Origin: Apiospora phragmitis
Taxonomy: Eukaryota; Ascomycota; Sordariomycetes; Amphisphaeriales; Apiosporaceae
Reading direction: 5' to 3'
Assembly (NCBI GenBank): GCA_038363925.1
Contig: JAQQWL010000006.1
Coordinates: 3,514,501-3,578,500 of the forward strand
Length of the DNA stretch: 64,000 nucleotides
The position numbers and the translations under genes are program-made. Position 1 is the first letter of the stretch. Each line of letters starts with the position of its first letter. Below, piece by piece: positions 48,971 through 59,054 of this stretch. Under the pieces are notes generated by a model. The model saw only the letters and a list, made by a program, of their open reading frames with translations, was not told the DNA's origin and ran no database searches.

Positions 48971-49320
48971 TTCTCGATTCTAGTCTGTGTGAGCAGCGTG
49001 ATAGTCTGATGTGCAACAGTATAGAAGGGAACCGATACCGTTGATGGATATAGGCTGTGGCTGACCCCGCTCTTGTTCAATGAAAGCATCCAATAGTACA
49101 GAGTCGACCTTGACGCTTATCTTGCAAGACTTGCCTATCTTATTCTCTGAAGACTTTTCGTTCGTCTACATATACCTGTACAGGTTTTGTTGACTTGAGC
49201 CGAGCAACATATGCCAGTTGGGCTATGCTCCTCCCCAAGACAAGACCACGAATGGCTCTTTGTAACTTAATGATTTGGTCCCTTAACCCTCACCTCACGC
49301 CAGAGCTATAGCCAGCCAAT
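48971..49320. promoter_or_regulatory. Divergent promoter region between the protease and NLR-like genes
   Basis: A compact 350-bp spacer between head-to-head genes, so the two promoters overlap or are shared. No clear TATA box is seen on either side. A first coding exon of the protease gene could also lie here, because the start at 48970 is uncertain. Confidence 0.5.
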
Positions 49321-52300
49321 ATGGAGCCAGCCAAGGATTTTACGGCGGAGAACCGGTTTTCGTCTTGGGTCTCCGATCTGAGTAAGATCTGCCTCGCTAA
49401 ATTTGACCAGATCATGGGTATCTGTAGCTCGGACGACGATGCGGAGCTTCTCCAATATCGCATAGCAGACTTCAAGTTGTGGGCTGACGGCGTCGGCGCT
49501 TTGGCGAAGCCTGGCCTCTCCTTGGACAAAAGATTCCAACACCGACCACATGATTTGGAGTTGATAAAAGCCGTCTTGATTATGCTTGCCAATTTCCTGG
49601 AGGACGTTGTATTTGAGATAACAAATCATGGCTCGAACAAGACGCTCAACAACGTCGATTCATCCATCAAGAATCTAGCAATGATTGGGATGGCGATCCG
49701 CCGTACTGGAAAAGCGTCACGTCGGCGAAGAGCTGACGAATCCTTTGATCCCATCGACTACCAGGACCTAAGACAGCATCTTGAGTGTATTGTCCTACTT
49801 CGCCCGAGTGCGGATCAGCCTCGATTTGAGGAACTTAATGCTTCGGAACCAGACGAGTCCTTAGCTTCAAGCTTGACAAACGAACCACACTCAAACGAGG
49901 AGATTGTATCGATCTTGGATAAACTTGCGGCTTCTAGGATGAGCAACCTTGCGAGCTCGAAACTGAGTAAGGTTCAAACTCGACTTATTGAAGCGAATTT
50001 GAGAAGAAGGCTTCGATTTTCGTTGGCCCAGAAAAGGTCGCAATATGCTAAAATGGAGCAAGAAGTACAGGCAAACGAAGCTCCGGAGGAAGAGCAGTTG
50101 GTTGACACCAGAGTGGAAACCCAGGACCCAACCGTAAAGCTGACACTTAGGTCCAAGTCGAAAGACAAGGAACGAGGCAGCCAAAATATCGGTGAACTCT
50201 CAGTTCCCTCAACAGCAACACAATCTATGAAGTTTTCACTGTCTGGAAAGAATACCCATAAGATCGCGCCATCGCAGATCTCTTCGATCGGTGCCGAAGG
50301 CGAATTCCCTAAGCCCCCAAAGGAAGCCCCAAGTCGGTTGGTCACTAGATGTCCTTGTTGTTACCAATCTTTGCCCGTCGAGGTGACTACCGACCCCAAC
50401 GCATGGAGGTAAGTCTGAACGGCTTACTGGTTGATCATAAGTGGCAAAATGTAGCTTACACATTCTAGACAACATCTTATCAAGGACCTGTGTCCATACA
50501 CTTGTATTGCACAGCACTGTCCTGCACCACACCTCACTTTCGTCACTCGAAAATAGTGGGAGGATCACTTCCAGATAGATCACCCACTTGAGTGGCAATG
50601 TCTTATGTGTGACGAAGATGTGGTGTTTACAGTGAGAGAAAGCCTGGAAAACCACGTTGGTGCCAACCATCAGGATGCATTAGCGAATCACTCGCTAGCT
50701 GATGTTGTTTCCTGGTCCGCAGTGCAGTCCATGGGTGTCCAATGTTGTCCTTTGTGTTCGCCTCATGGACCAAAGGACTCCCCGGAGCTGGTCGATCATG
50801 TTCTCCGCCACGCATGAGTTTGCCCTCCGCGCTCTCCCCTGGCCGTATCATGACCTTGACAACTTGAACAAGCCAGTAGGGACTTGGAGTCTCCCGGAAG
50901 ACGGGGAAGAAGCCAATAGACTCGAATATTGGATTCATTCGACGTCACACGACACCCAAGGGGTTTACAGCTGTCGTCCTTTGAACGCCCCAATAAAATG
51001 CTACCAGTGGTGAAAGACTCGATAGCGGATATAGATTACTTTGCTGGGAATGAATACTTTCGAAACGAGTCTCCAGAAAACTCTTTGCGCGCCTACCAAA
51101 GCCAAGCCTCCACCACCAAAGATAGCTCAACCAGCACCAAGGGTAATATACAAGCCGCGGCCAAGTTATGTTACTTATATTCAGGACTTAGGCTAATAAT
51201 TGTGTATAGGTGATGTACCTCAATACTATATACCGCTGCTCCAAAATTGCAATTTCACTGGGCAGAGTGCGATTCTCGAGGCGCTCCAGCAGAAACTGTT
51301 TATCTACCAAGACTGCCAGAAGCTTGCTATCGTAGGACTTGGCGGCGCTGGCAAGACCGAGATAGCGCTGCAGTTTGCCTATTGGGTGAAGGACTATCAG
51401 CCAGACTGTTCCATCTTCTGGGTATCCGTCGCCAGTCACACCAGTTTTGAGCAGGCATACCTAGAGATCCGAAAAAAGCTTCGTATACCTATAAATATCG
51501 ACGAGAAAGACCCGAAAGACACAGTGCGAAGGTACCTCAGCTCGGATGAGGCCGGGCGATGGCTACTCATAATCGATAATGCGGACGATATAAAGACGGT
51601 ATTCGGATCGATCGACGGCACAGCAGGCATCAACCAGTTTCTTCCAGAGAGCGAGGGCGGTCTCATCCTGTTCACTACCAGGTCCATCGAGGTGAGCTCA
51701 CGGGTAGCACAAGGTAACGTGATCCAGCTGTCTGAAATGGATATATCGGAAGCCGTGAGTTTATGAAAGAATTCGCTCCATCGGACGCGGTTAGTCGAAG
51801 ATGAGGCTCTAGTGATCGAATTGCTAAGACAAATTTCATACTTACCCTTGGCGATTGTACAAGCTGCGGCGCATTTTAATCACAACGGGCAACTTTCAAT
51901 GAGGGATTACATAGACTTATGTCGCGATACTAACCGGAACGACTTACATAAGACGATGGTGTATCAAGGAATTCCGAAAGAGCTGGCAACGGCGTACATC
52001 GCATCGTTCGAACAGATTCAGAATACGGATAGTGATGCGGCAAATCTACTGTCGTTCCTTTCGTGTATTGAGTCAAAGGCTATCCCGCGCTCGCTCCTCT
52101 TAGAACCGATGAGGGAGGAAAAGACAGGTCGTGCGATCAACATCCTGTGTAGCCATAATTTTCTCGCTGTCCGGGAAGATAACGAAATGTACGACATGCA
52201 CAGTCTAGCACATTCAGCGGTGAAGCTATGGATCACAGAAGCATCGCGCCAGAAGGAAACGACGATTCGGGCTCTCCAGCGTCGTAGGTCGGTCTTCCCC

Positions 52301-53200
52301 TGGCCCGACCGCGCGAACCGCCGGGTATGGCAATCATACCTCCCTCATGCCCTCCGGCTCTTAAATAATAGTGAGGCGTGTTACGTGGACGAGCGATTCG
52401 ATTTGTTTTATCAGGTTGGAATATACTTGAATGAAGGCCGGCATTTTAAGGATACTATACGATGCTTTGAGGAAGTTGTTCGATGGAGAAAGGCCTATTT
52501 GGCGAATGACTTCGTTCGACTAGCATCAGACCATGCTCTTGGAAGCGCATACCTTGACGATAGACGGATTCAAGAGGCGATTGAGATACTCGAACAAGTG
52601 GTGAAGATACGGGAAACGATACTCGATAAAAACGAACACACTCGACTTACGTCAGAATACGAGCTGGCGAGCGCATACCTCGCCGGTAATCGGATCCAAG
52701 AGGCTATTAAGATACTCGAGCATATAGTCGAGGTACGGAAATCGGCACTCGACGAAAAGGATCCCGATCGATTAGCTTCAGAATATATGCTCGCGCGCGC
52801 ATACCTCTCCGACAGACGGACCAGAGAAGCGGTTCAAATATTCGAGCGTATAGTTGAGATACAAAGAACAAAGCTCGACGAAACGGACCACGATCGATTA
52901 GCGTCAGAACACGAGCTCGCAAACGCATACCTTTCCTATAAACGGACCGAAAAGGCGATTGAGATATTCGAGTACGTAGTAAAAATAAGGAAAAAAACGC
53001 TTGACGAAAAGGATCACGATCGATTATCGTCAGAATATGCCCTCGCAAGCGCATACCTCGCTAACAGACGGATCCGAGAGGCAATTGACATCCTTGAATA
53101 CGTCGTGGAGGTGGAAAATCAACTTTTTGATAAAGATGACCCGAATCGATCTGTATCCTTGGATTTACTGAGAGATGCACATTGGCGTTTAGAAGGCTGA
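49321..53200 (+). CDS. NLR-like STAND protein: helical/C2H2 N-terminus, NB-ARC, TPR repeats; disrupted
   Basis: Putative signal-transducing NTPase of about 1250 residues. Exons are 49321-50408, 50469-51142 and 51210-53200. Residues 1-180 are helical. A charged linker follows, then Cys/His clusters of C2H2 type (RCPCCYQSLPVE, PYTCIAQHCPAPH, WQCLMCDEDVVF, CCPLCSPHGP). The NB-ARC domain has Walker A GLGGAGKTEIAL and Walker B RWLLIIDNADD, then LPLAIVQAAAHF and the winged-helix-like part. The C-terminus carries six TPR-like units of 42 residues. Disruptions are an in-frame TAG at 50554-50556, a lost base at about 50812, a lost G in the run at 50960-50963, and an in-frame TGA at 51764-51766. The two stops cannot be explained by homopolymer error, so the allele may be inactive. 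Such proteins act in fungal allorecognition and defence-like cell death. Confidence 0.75.
52425..53180 (+). repeat. Six tandem 126-bp TPR-coding units
   Basis: Units begin at 52425, 52551, 52677, 52803, 52929 and 53055, with an exact 126-bp period (42 codons). Units 3-5 are the most alike, sharing blocks such as GATCGATTA and the GCATACCT boundary. The outer units are more diverged. This is a kinesin-light-chain-like TPR array. Confidence 0.9.
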
Positions 53201-54696
53201 ATGGGAGACCGGAAGTCATGTATACTTGTTAGTTGTATTGTATTCATGATCCGCGACGAGAACCATTTGCTGTCGCTGGCAGTAGACTACAGTCGATGTA
53301 TGCACAATTCCAGAGTCTGGAAGTCGTGATTCAGAACAATAGTAACCAAATCAAATTCTTCTCTTGAGCCACTTCCTCTTTGGAATGGTGTACATCATTT
53401 TCCAGCGGCTTACGAACTTCGGATCCTCAGTTTCGTGTTTGCGTGGGTAGTCTTGGGAGCGAAGGCTGTCTAATGCTTCTGTACGAAGGGCGGTGAAGTC
53501 TATCTTGAATCATGTGGCTGACGTCGAGTGGGATGCTGATAGATGCCTTTGATTCACCGAGATGAACTGTTACAAGCCCTATAGTACGATATGACCCTAG
53601 ACTAATATTTCTAATATAAAGTATACACGGCGGACGCTGAACTCATAGATTTTACTGTGCCACTTAGAAATGAGTTCAAATCAGGAATACCAATAGCGCT
53701 GATAGGAATTGAGCCCATCTCCACTTATCATTCACTCTCTTTAGGTAGTCTTTGTTGGACGACTGTAAAGTTTGGAGGAACTGCCATGATTGACAAGAAT
53801 GGCCAAACCGTGACATCTGTCGCGTGCAGCAGGGAACGTCACTTTCTGCCGCCTGACCTTAAGCTGCAACCTGCCGTAGGAGAAAAGGTTGTCTCTAATC
53901 AACGCTCAGGCCAACCGTAGTACAACTACACACTGGAATAAACGCCTGCTAAAGCCTTTCACGTGTACTTGGTATGGAATGGCCGCTGGGATAGCTGTTG
54001 AAAACCTGAAGCGTTGCTTCCGATTTAGAAGTGTACTGGACCGTCCGAGCGGCGTTATTCCGTATACCAATGGCGGCAGAATCCTAAACTGCGGTTCATT
54101 GGTTTATCTAAACCAGCCTAGCCTGCTACGGTGCATTGGTGCAGTCCCTAGGTATGTGTGCGCGTACCTTAAATGTTGGTGCCTCCGTATGTAGCTCGGT
54201 CAACGAGCGACCTGCAGAACAGGCAACAGCTACCAAAGGGAATCACATTGCCTTGGAAGCGACTTGCAAAGGGAAACCACGCAACTGCCAGTTCTCCATG
54301 GAGGGGCTATATGTGCTGTGCTGGAGTTGCCGCCAAAGCATGAGCTGGGTGTGTGGGAATCTGGTGTGGACTTGTGAGCCTCAACTCCCTCATATCGCGT
54401 CAAGCCTATCAACTTACACGGTCCCAGGTGGTTGTCAAACTCTGAGCCCGGAGAAAAGCGTGTTGCTTCATATTTTATTTTTCCTCACTCGCCGAGATTC
54501 TTCTCCGTATCAATTACTGACCACTCGCCTTTTTGCAAGAAGATTCGCCTGGATGGACGTCATATCCGGCACTTTCTCTTGCTCGACTTCGCGGCAACAC
54601 TTCGGGATGGAGACCTGTCAATCGTCACAGGTTCGCGATTAGGACTCGGAACTCGATCCCCATACCAAGAACCCACTCTGTATATTGCAAACCAGC
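53201..54696. other. Spacer downstream of the NLR-like gene
   Basis: A 1.5-kb spacer. Short ORFs (53657-53920, 53889-54194, 54136-54642) have no recognisable family. The right end is the promoter and leader of the next gene. No repeat or RNA gene seen. Confidence 0.45.
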
Positions 54697-55866
54697 ATGG
54701 ATAACTTCCTGGGCCAGAGGGCCTCATCCTCGGCCAATGGTGACGATGATGCTCCCGGCCTGCTCCTGTCAGATAGTCAGATCAGTGACCTGGACCTGTC
54801 GTCAACCACGGTGACCCAAGAAAGCACTGACGAGCATGGGTTCATGAGATCACCCCTTGCGCCTCTCAATACGAATCGAAAAACACCACAAACGCAGCTC
54901 GCACCGAGCGAACACAGCAAAGTCTTCCCATCCCGGAATCGGAGGCCGTTTCATATGTCTTCCCCTTATGATTCCCCATCCAAACCCAATCACCACCGCA
55001 CATCAAGGAACCCTGCGCCGAGCAGCCGTCCACACGGCCGATCCTTGGTACCGGAAATTTACACGTCGATTTCTCTGCCCCCTGACCGGTTCGAAGATGA
55101 TGCCGTACCTATTGACTCCAGGCGTCTGCCGCTACACCCCGACGAATCGCAGCAAGACCTGGCCGAGCGTATCAATGCACTGACCCAGGCCATCCAGTCC
55201 AACACACAATTCTGTCTCGATTTGTCGGGGCAGATGCTCACTCTAGCCAGCCAGGACACGCATCTACTCCCGGCTTTATCGTCCAGGGTGTCCTCGGCTG
55301 TCACCAGCTATGTCGTAGAGCCGGCGCGGAGGCTACCGGGCGCATTGATGACATACTACCCTGCGCTGCGAGACTACGAAGGTAAACTGCGACAGGCCTT
55401 GGCAAACTGCGCCAACGGGCGGGAGATGGCGCTAGCACAGGGGGTGGGAACCGACAGCGATGTGAAAAGACTCAAGGATCGGTTAGTGGAGCAGGATGTT
55501 CTGTTGAGAGACTCTAGTTCCCACATGCAGCGACTCATACGGGAGCGGGACACCCTCCGGCAACAGCTGGGTAACCCCCAAGTGAACTCGGGAGCTTCAG
55601 AAACCGACAGTGGAACATTACTGGATGGGCAGAAGCACAGCAACCATCATGGCCGCTTGGAACGAACAACCAGTCTGGAAGGCCGCAGGGACGACTCCGC
55701 CGTACTTGCTGATCAACTTAGAGAGCTCCGAATCCTCGTAGACCAACTCGCGCTGGACACTGCATCCAACCACGACAGGAAAAGCAATGACACCAATGAA
55801 GAGGATGAACACGATGGCGCTGATAGCCAAGCCGACGAAGATGAAAGCGATTGGACGTTGTTATGA
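54697..55866 (+). CDS. Hypothetical coiled-coil protein
   Basis: Single-exon ORF of 389 residues that I do not recognise. The N-terminal ~150 residues are Ser/Pro/Asn-rich and look disordered (SSANGDDDAPGLLLSDSQIS; PSRNRRPFHMSSPYDSPSKP). Residues about 155-300 are helical with heptad-like spacing (LAERINALTQAIQ, RLKDRLVEQDVLLRD, MQRLIRERDTLRQQL). A second helix (LADQLRELRILVDQLAL) lies at about 340-356. The last ~30 residues are very acidic. No signal peptide, membrane helix or catalytic motif. Codon use and the lack of frame breaks support a real gene. The first in-frame ATG (54697) follows TTGCAAACCAGC and was taken as the start. A role in the cytoskeleton, spindle pole or septum is possible for such architecture but is not shown. 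Confidence 0.7.
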   Translation: MDNFLGQRASSSANGDDDAPGLLLSDSQISDLDLSSTTVTQESTDEHGFMRSPLAPLNTNRKTPQTQLAPSEHSKVFPSRNRRPFHMSSPYDSPSKPNHHRTSRNPAPSSRPHGRSLVPEIYTSISLPPDRFEDDAVPIDSRRLPLHPDESQQDLAERINALTQAIQSNTQFCLDLSGQMLTLASQDTHLLPALSSRVSSAVTSYVVEPARRLPGALMTYYPALRDYEGKLRQALANCANGREMALAQGVGTDSDVKRLKDRLVEQDVLLRDSSSHMQRLIRERDTLRQQLGNPQVNSGASETDSGTLLDGQKHSNHHGRLERTTSLEGRRDDSAVLADQLRELRILVDQLALDTASNHDRKSNDTNEEDEHDGADSQADEDESDWTLL

Positions 55867-56174
55867 TACTTATAAAAAGTTAGCGTCCTTCTTGTATACG
55901 CATATGGGATGGACCAGGATAGATTTGGGATCACAGCGAATGCATTCCGGAGCCAACTTGTAACTGGCGTATAGCAAGTATTGGCTCCAGTTGGACAATG
56001 TCCACACTTAGATGCAGATTCATGCCAAAACCAAAAAGACAATAGAAGTAACTAGCCAGTGCGTGCAATTTGCTTCAAAGAGAGTGATTTAACCAAATTG
56101 CAGAAGTTTGGTGGTATACTTGCCCCTTTTTCCTCTCTTCTAGTTTCGTACTACCCCCTTTCCACCCTATCATG
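55867..56174. other. Convergent 3' spacer
   Basis: A 308-bp AT-rich spacer between two convergent genes. It should hold both 3' UTRs. Nothing else seen. Confidence 0.5.
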
Positions 56175-58130
56175 TCAATACTGAAAACTCTCAAACACCA
56201 CATCTTCCCCTTCGGTCCACTCCAACAACCTCTTCATCAGCTCCGGCCCCGTACAGCAGAAGAACCGTCTCTTGTTATCCCCAGACTTGCCGCCAGCGGC
56301 GGCGCTGAGGACATCGTCCTGCTCCATGCGCTTCATCTTGACGACCACGCCCATCTCTTCTAGCCGCGCTATTTTGAGTCTATGTTCTTCATCATTGGCT
56401 TGTCCATCACTGCCACTATCGGCGGAGCCTGTCACGAAGAGCGTGGTGGTGCCGTCTCCCCCCAGCGCAGGGTCCTTCTCAGCGACCTTGACCGCAAGCG
56501 CCAAGTCCTCACGCCGTAGACTCCAGAGAACCACCACTGGCAGCAGTGTGTCGCCACCGCCGGAGTTTGACGATGATTTTATTACGCCATGAGCGGCGTG
56601 ATCCCCACGCCCCCTGCTACGAAAACACTCGTTGTCCTTTGCGCAGGCTTCTCTGTACTGTTTTCTGCTGCTTGCGCAAGGACCGGCAGCCGGAACGCCT
56701 CCTCGCCGCCAAAACCCAGGACCGGCCGCTCGAGCGGCACACGCAGGTTCCACTTGGCGAGTAGTCGTGTCGCGGGGCCGTGGCGGCGGGCCGTGATTTC
56801 GAACTCAACAGGCGCAAGTGGATCGGAAGAGGGCGGCGCACCAGTGGAACTGCTGATGGTGAAAGTCCGCACGAAGTCGTCATTCAGGCTCTGCGGGTCG
56901 TCGTCCCGCATGTGGCTCCAGCCATGGTCGAGTTCCGGGCTGAAGTCGAGCGTGACGTGCTGCCCCGGCTGCCACAAGGGCGGCGCTTGCGTTGAAGAGG
57001 AGGAGGCAGAAGAGCTGCTGGGAGACAAGGATAGCTGGAATACATAGCACGAAATCGTGGGCGTGATCTCCTCCTGCGCCACGAGCCGCGCGGTGCCGAG
57101 GCCGGCTTCGTCCGCCGTGGTTCCGGCAAGGGTCTTCTCGGTGGCGAGACGTCGGACCGGCGGGTTGTAGGGCGAGTAGTCTATCACGGAGCCGCGGAAG
57201 GGCAGGCCGCCTTTCACGAAGCGGGCTTCCAGCACGTCAATGCGGACGGCGAGCTTCGTGCGCGGCAGGTACGCGGCCACCTCGCCGCCCACGAGGATGG
57301 AGGCGCGGCCCGTGAGGTAGAGGACGTCGCCCATCGCGAAGTCCGGGACGGCGAGGCCGACGCCGGGGTCCGTCTGCAGGTTGCCGAGGGTCTGGCAGAG
57401 CCGGTTGCCGCTGTACTCCGGGTAGACCAGCGTGGTGGCGTCGTTGCGGAACACGCGCACGAGGCCCGCGGGGCCGCCGCGATGGTTCGTGTCCATGCTC
57501 TCCGCCTCGCTCCCGTTGTTTTTTTTTGGTGGCGGCGCCATGCTTGCTCGAGATGAAGAACAAATCCGCCTTGTGGACGAGCTCGATTGCCTCATCCGAT
57601 AGGGGTAAGCCCAGCCGCCCCTGACTTACGAGCTGGGGCCGTGGAACGTGTGGCAGGCACAATGCGCTTCTTGTTCAAGTACTTGGGGCAGTTTCCCAAG
57701 CTCTCCGTGACCTGGAAGGCCATCTGCAGGTCCGCGAGGGCGCCATCCTGAATCCCCCTCTTTCGTTTTCCTCGCCACCGGTCCCGCCCCCAAATAACGC
57801 ACCCAGTACCGGGTCGAATCGCGCATCCACCGCGGCCCCGCGGACGCCCAGCACGCCCTGCGCGACGGGCCGGCAGAACCCGGCCTCGCCGCCCCAGATG
57901 GTGGTCCACGGCCGACCGTCGCGGTCCAGGGCGCCGAAGGCGACGAGGGGCGAGCTCTGCACGCGGTACCCGTACGAGGGCTCCAGGCCGTGGTAGGTGG
58001 GGTTGTCACGCGGTCGCTCACGGTCGCCGAGGAGGGTCTGATGGATCGCGCGCTCGCCGGCGTGCCATCCTGCTGCTCCGGACGCCACGGCTGTGGCCAT
58101 GTCTTTCTCTGGTCCGGGCTCTTCGTCCAA
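56175..58130 (-). pseudogene. PNPOx-like flavin domain fused to ferredoxin-reductase-like FAD/NAD(P) module, multiply frame-shifted
   Basis: Fusion oxidoreductase. The N-terminal half resembles pyridoxamine-phosphate-oxidase-like split-barrel flavin domains (SYGYRVQSSPLVAFGALD, DGRPWTTIWGGEAGFCRP, SLGNCPKYLNKKRIVPA, ELVHKADLFFISSKHG, GNRLCQTLGNLQTDPGVGLA). The C-terminal half is FNR-like: an FAD-binding part (QPGQHVTLDF, RTFTISSS) and an NAD(P)-binding part (VFVAGGVGITPLMA, VVVLWSLRREDLALA, FFCCTGPELMKRLLEW). At least four frame changes are needed: about 57780, about 57630, the nine-base T run at 57519-57527, and about 56594. Sequence usual in this family also seems missing between FDPVLGALFGG and the DLQMAFQVTESL block. 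It may be a decayed gene or a poorly sequenced one. The start could be 58130 or the in-frame ATG at 58100. No intron was needed. Confidence 0.65.
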
Positions 58131-59054
58131 AGAATAAAAGGGTTAGTAACTAGAGAAAACTGGATTGTGGGCTCCGAACAGTTCTGCTTGGTTTACAGCG
58201 TGTTTGTTCTAAGCTCGAGGAGGATGTGCCGAGGTAGAAGAATGCACCCAATAGATAGACGTTTATGACGGACTTAAGAAGAGAGAGTAGGCATAGCATC
58301 TGGCATGTTTCTGCACAGTCGGGACGGAAGGTATTATAAGAATCCCATCATCCGCCGATTCTTGTCTTTACCCATCTATCTTCGATGCTGCTTTAATACA
58401 CACATGCAAGCATGATTTGTCATGCCTAGTACCGAAATACAGTTGCGCCCTTTCGTGAGATTATCGCAATTCACGGTGGGATGGATGTGGGATACATCCA
58501 AGCGTGGTAGTGCATTCGTCTAACGCCCTATGGAAAACAAGGACACCCACCCTATACCCCTATCGGCTAGCTTGCATCTAGATGATGCACGCCCTACCTA
58601 TGCGGGGGATTCTGTGCCGCATTCGCCTCCGCTAGGCCGCTGGCGGCGTTTGCTCCGCACTTTCCCGTGCAGCAAAGGCCGAGTCCAACAACTGCTTTGT
58701 TCATAATCCCGCTCATCGTATCCGAAAGGCATAGCAAGCGTCTGTACTCGGGCTTCACTCGCGCGTGTTCTTGTATACCGTCCGATCATGAACGGCTGTG
58801 AGTTGGTACTATTTATCTTCATTACGTGCCAGCCAGAGAGAATGCCCACCAGCATTGATGTAGCTTGCATGTAAAAAACTCACAGGATTGGCGAACACAA
58901 CATCAGGTGGCTATCATTTCGAACTCAACTAACTCGATGAGCATTAGCACCAGAGGCAACGACTCAAGCGACTATAATATGTAATCTGTACGGATGGATG
59001 CCACTGATCAGTGGTTTAGTCTTGCATACAGACAGGCACTGATAGCGAGATATC
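58131..59054. other. Spacer between the oxidoreductase and glycoside-hydrolase genes
   Basis: A 920-bp spacer. The left side is the oxidoreductase promoter and the right side the 3' UTR of the next minus-strand gene. Nothing recognised. Confidence 0.5.

Noticed and set aside
51757..51796. Possible 40-bp intron (GTGAGT ... GTTAG) removing the TGA in the NLR gene
   Set aside because: Too short for introns in this window, and splicing would shift the frame into an early stop.
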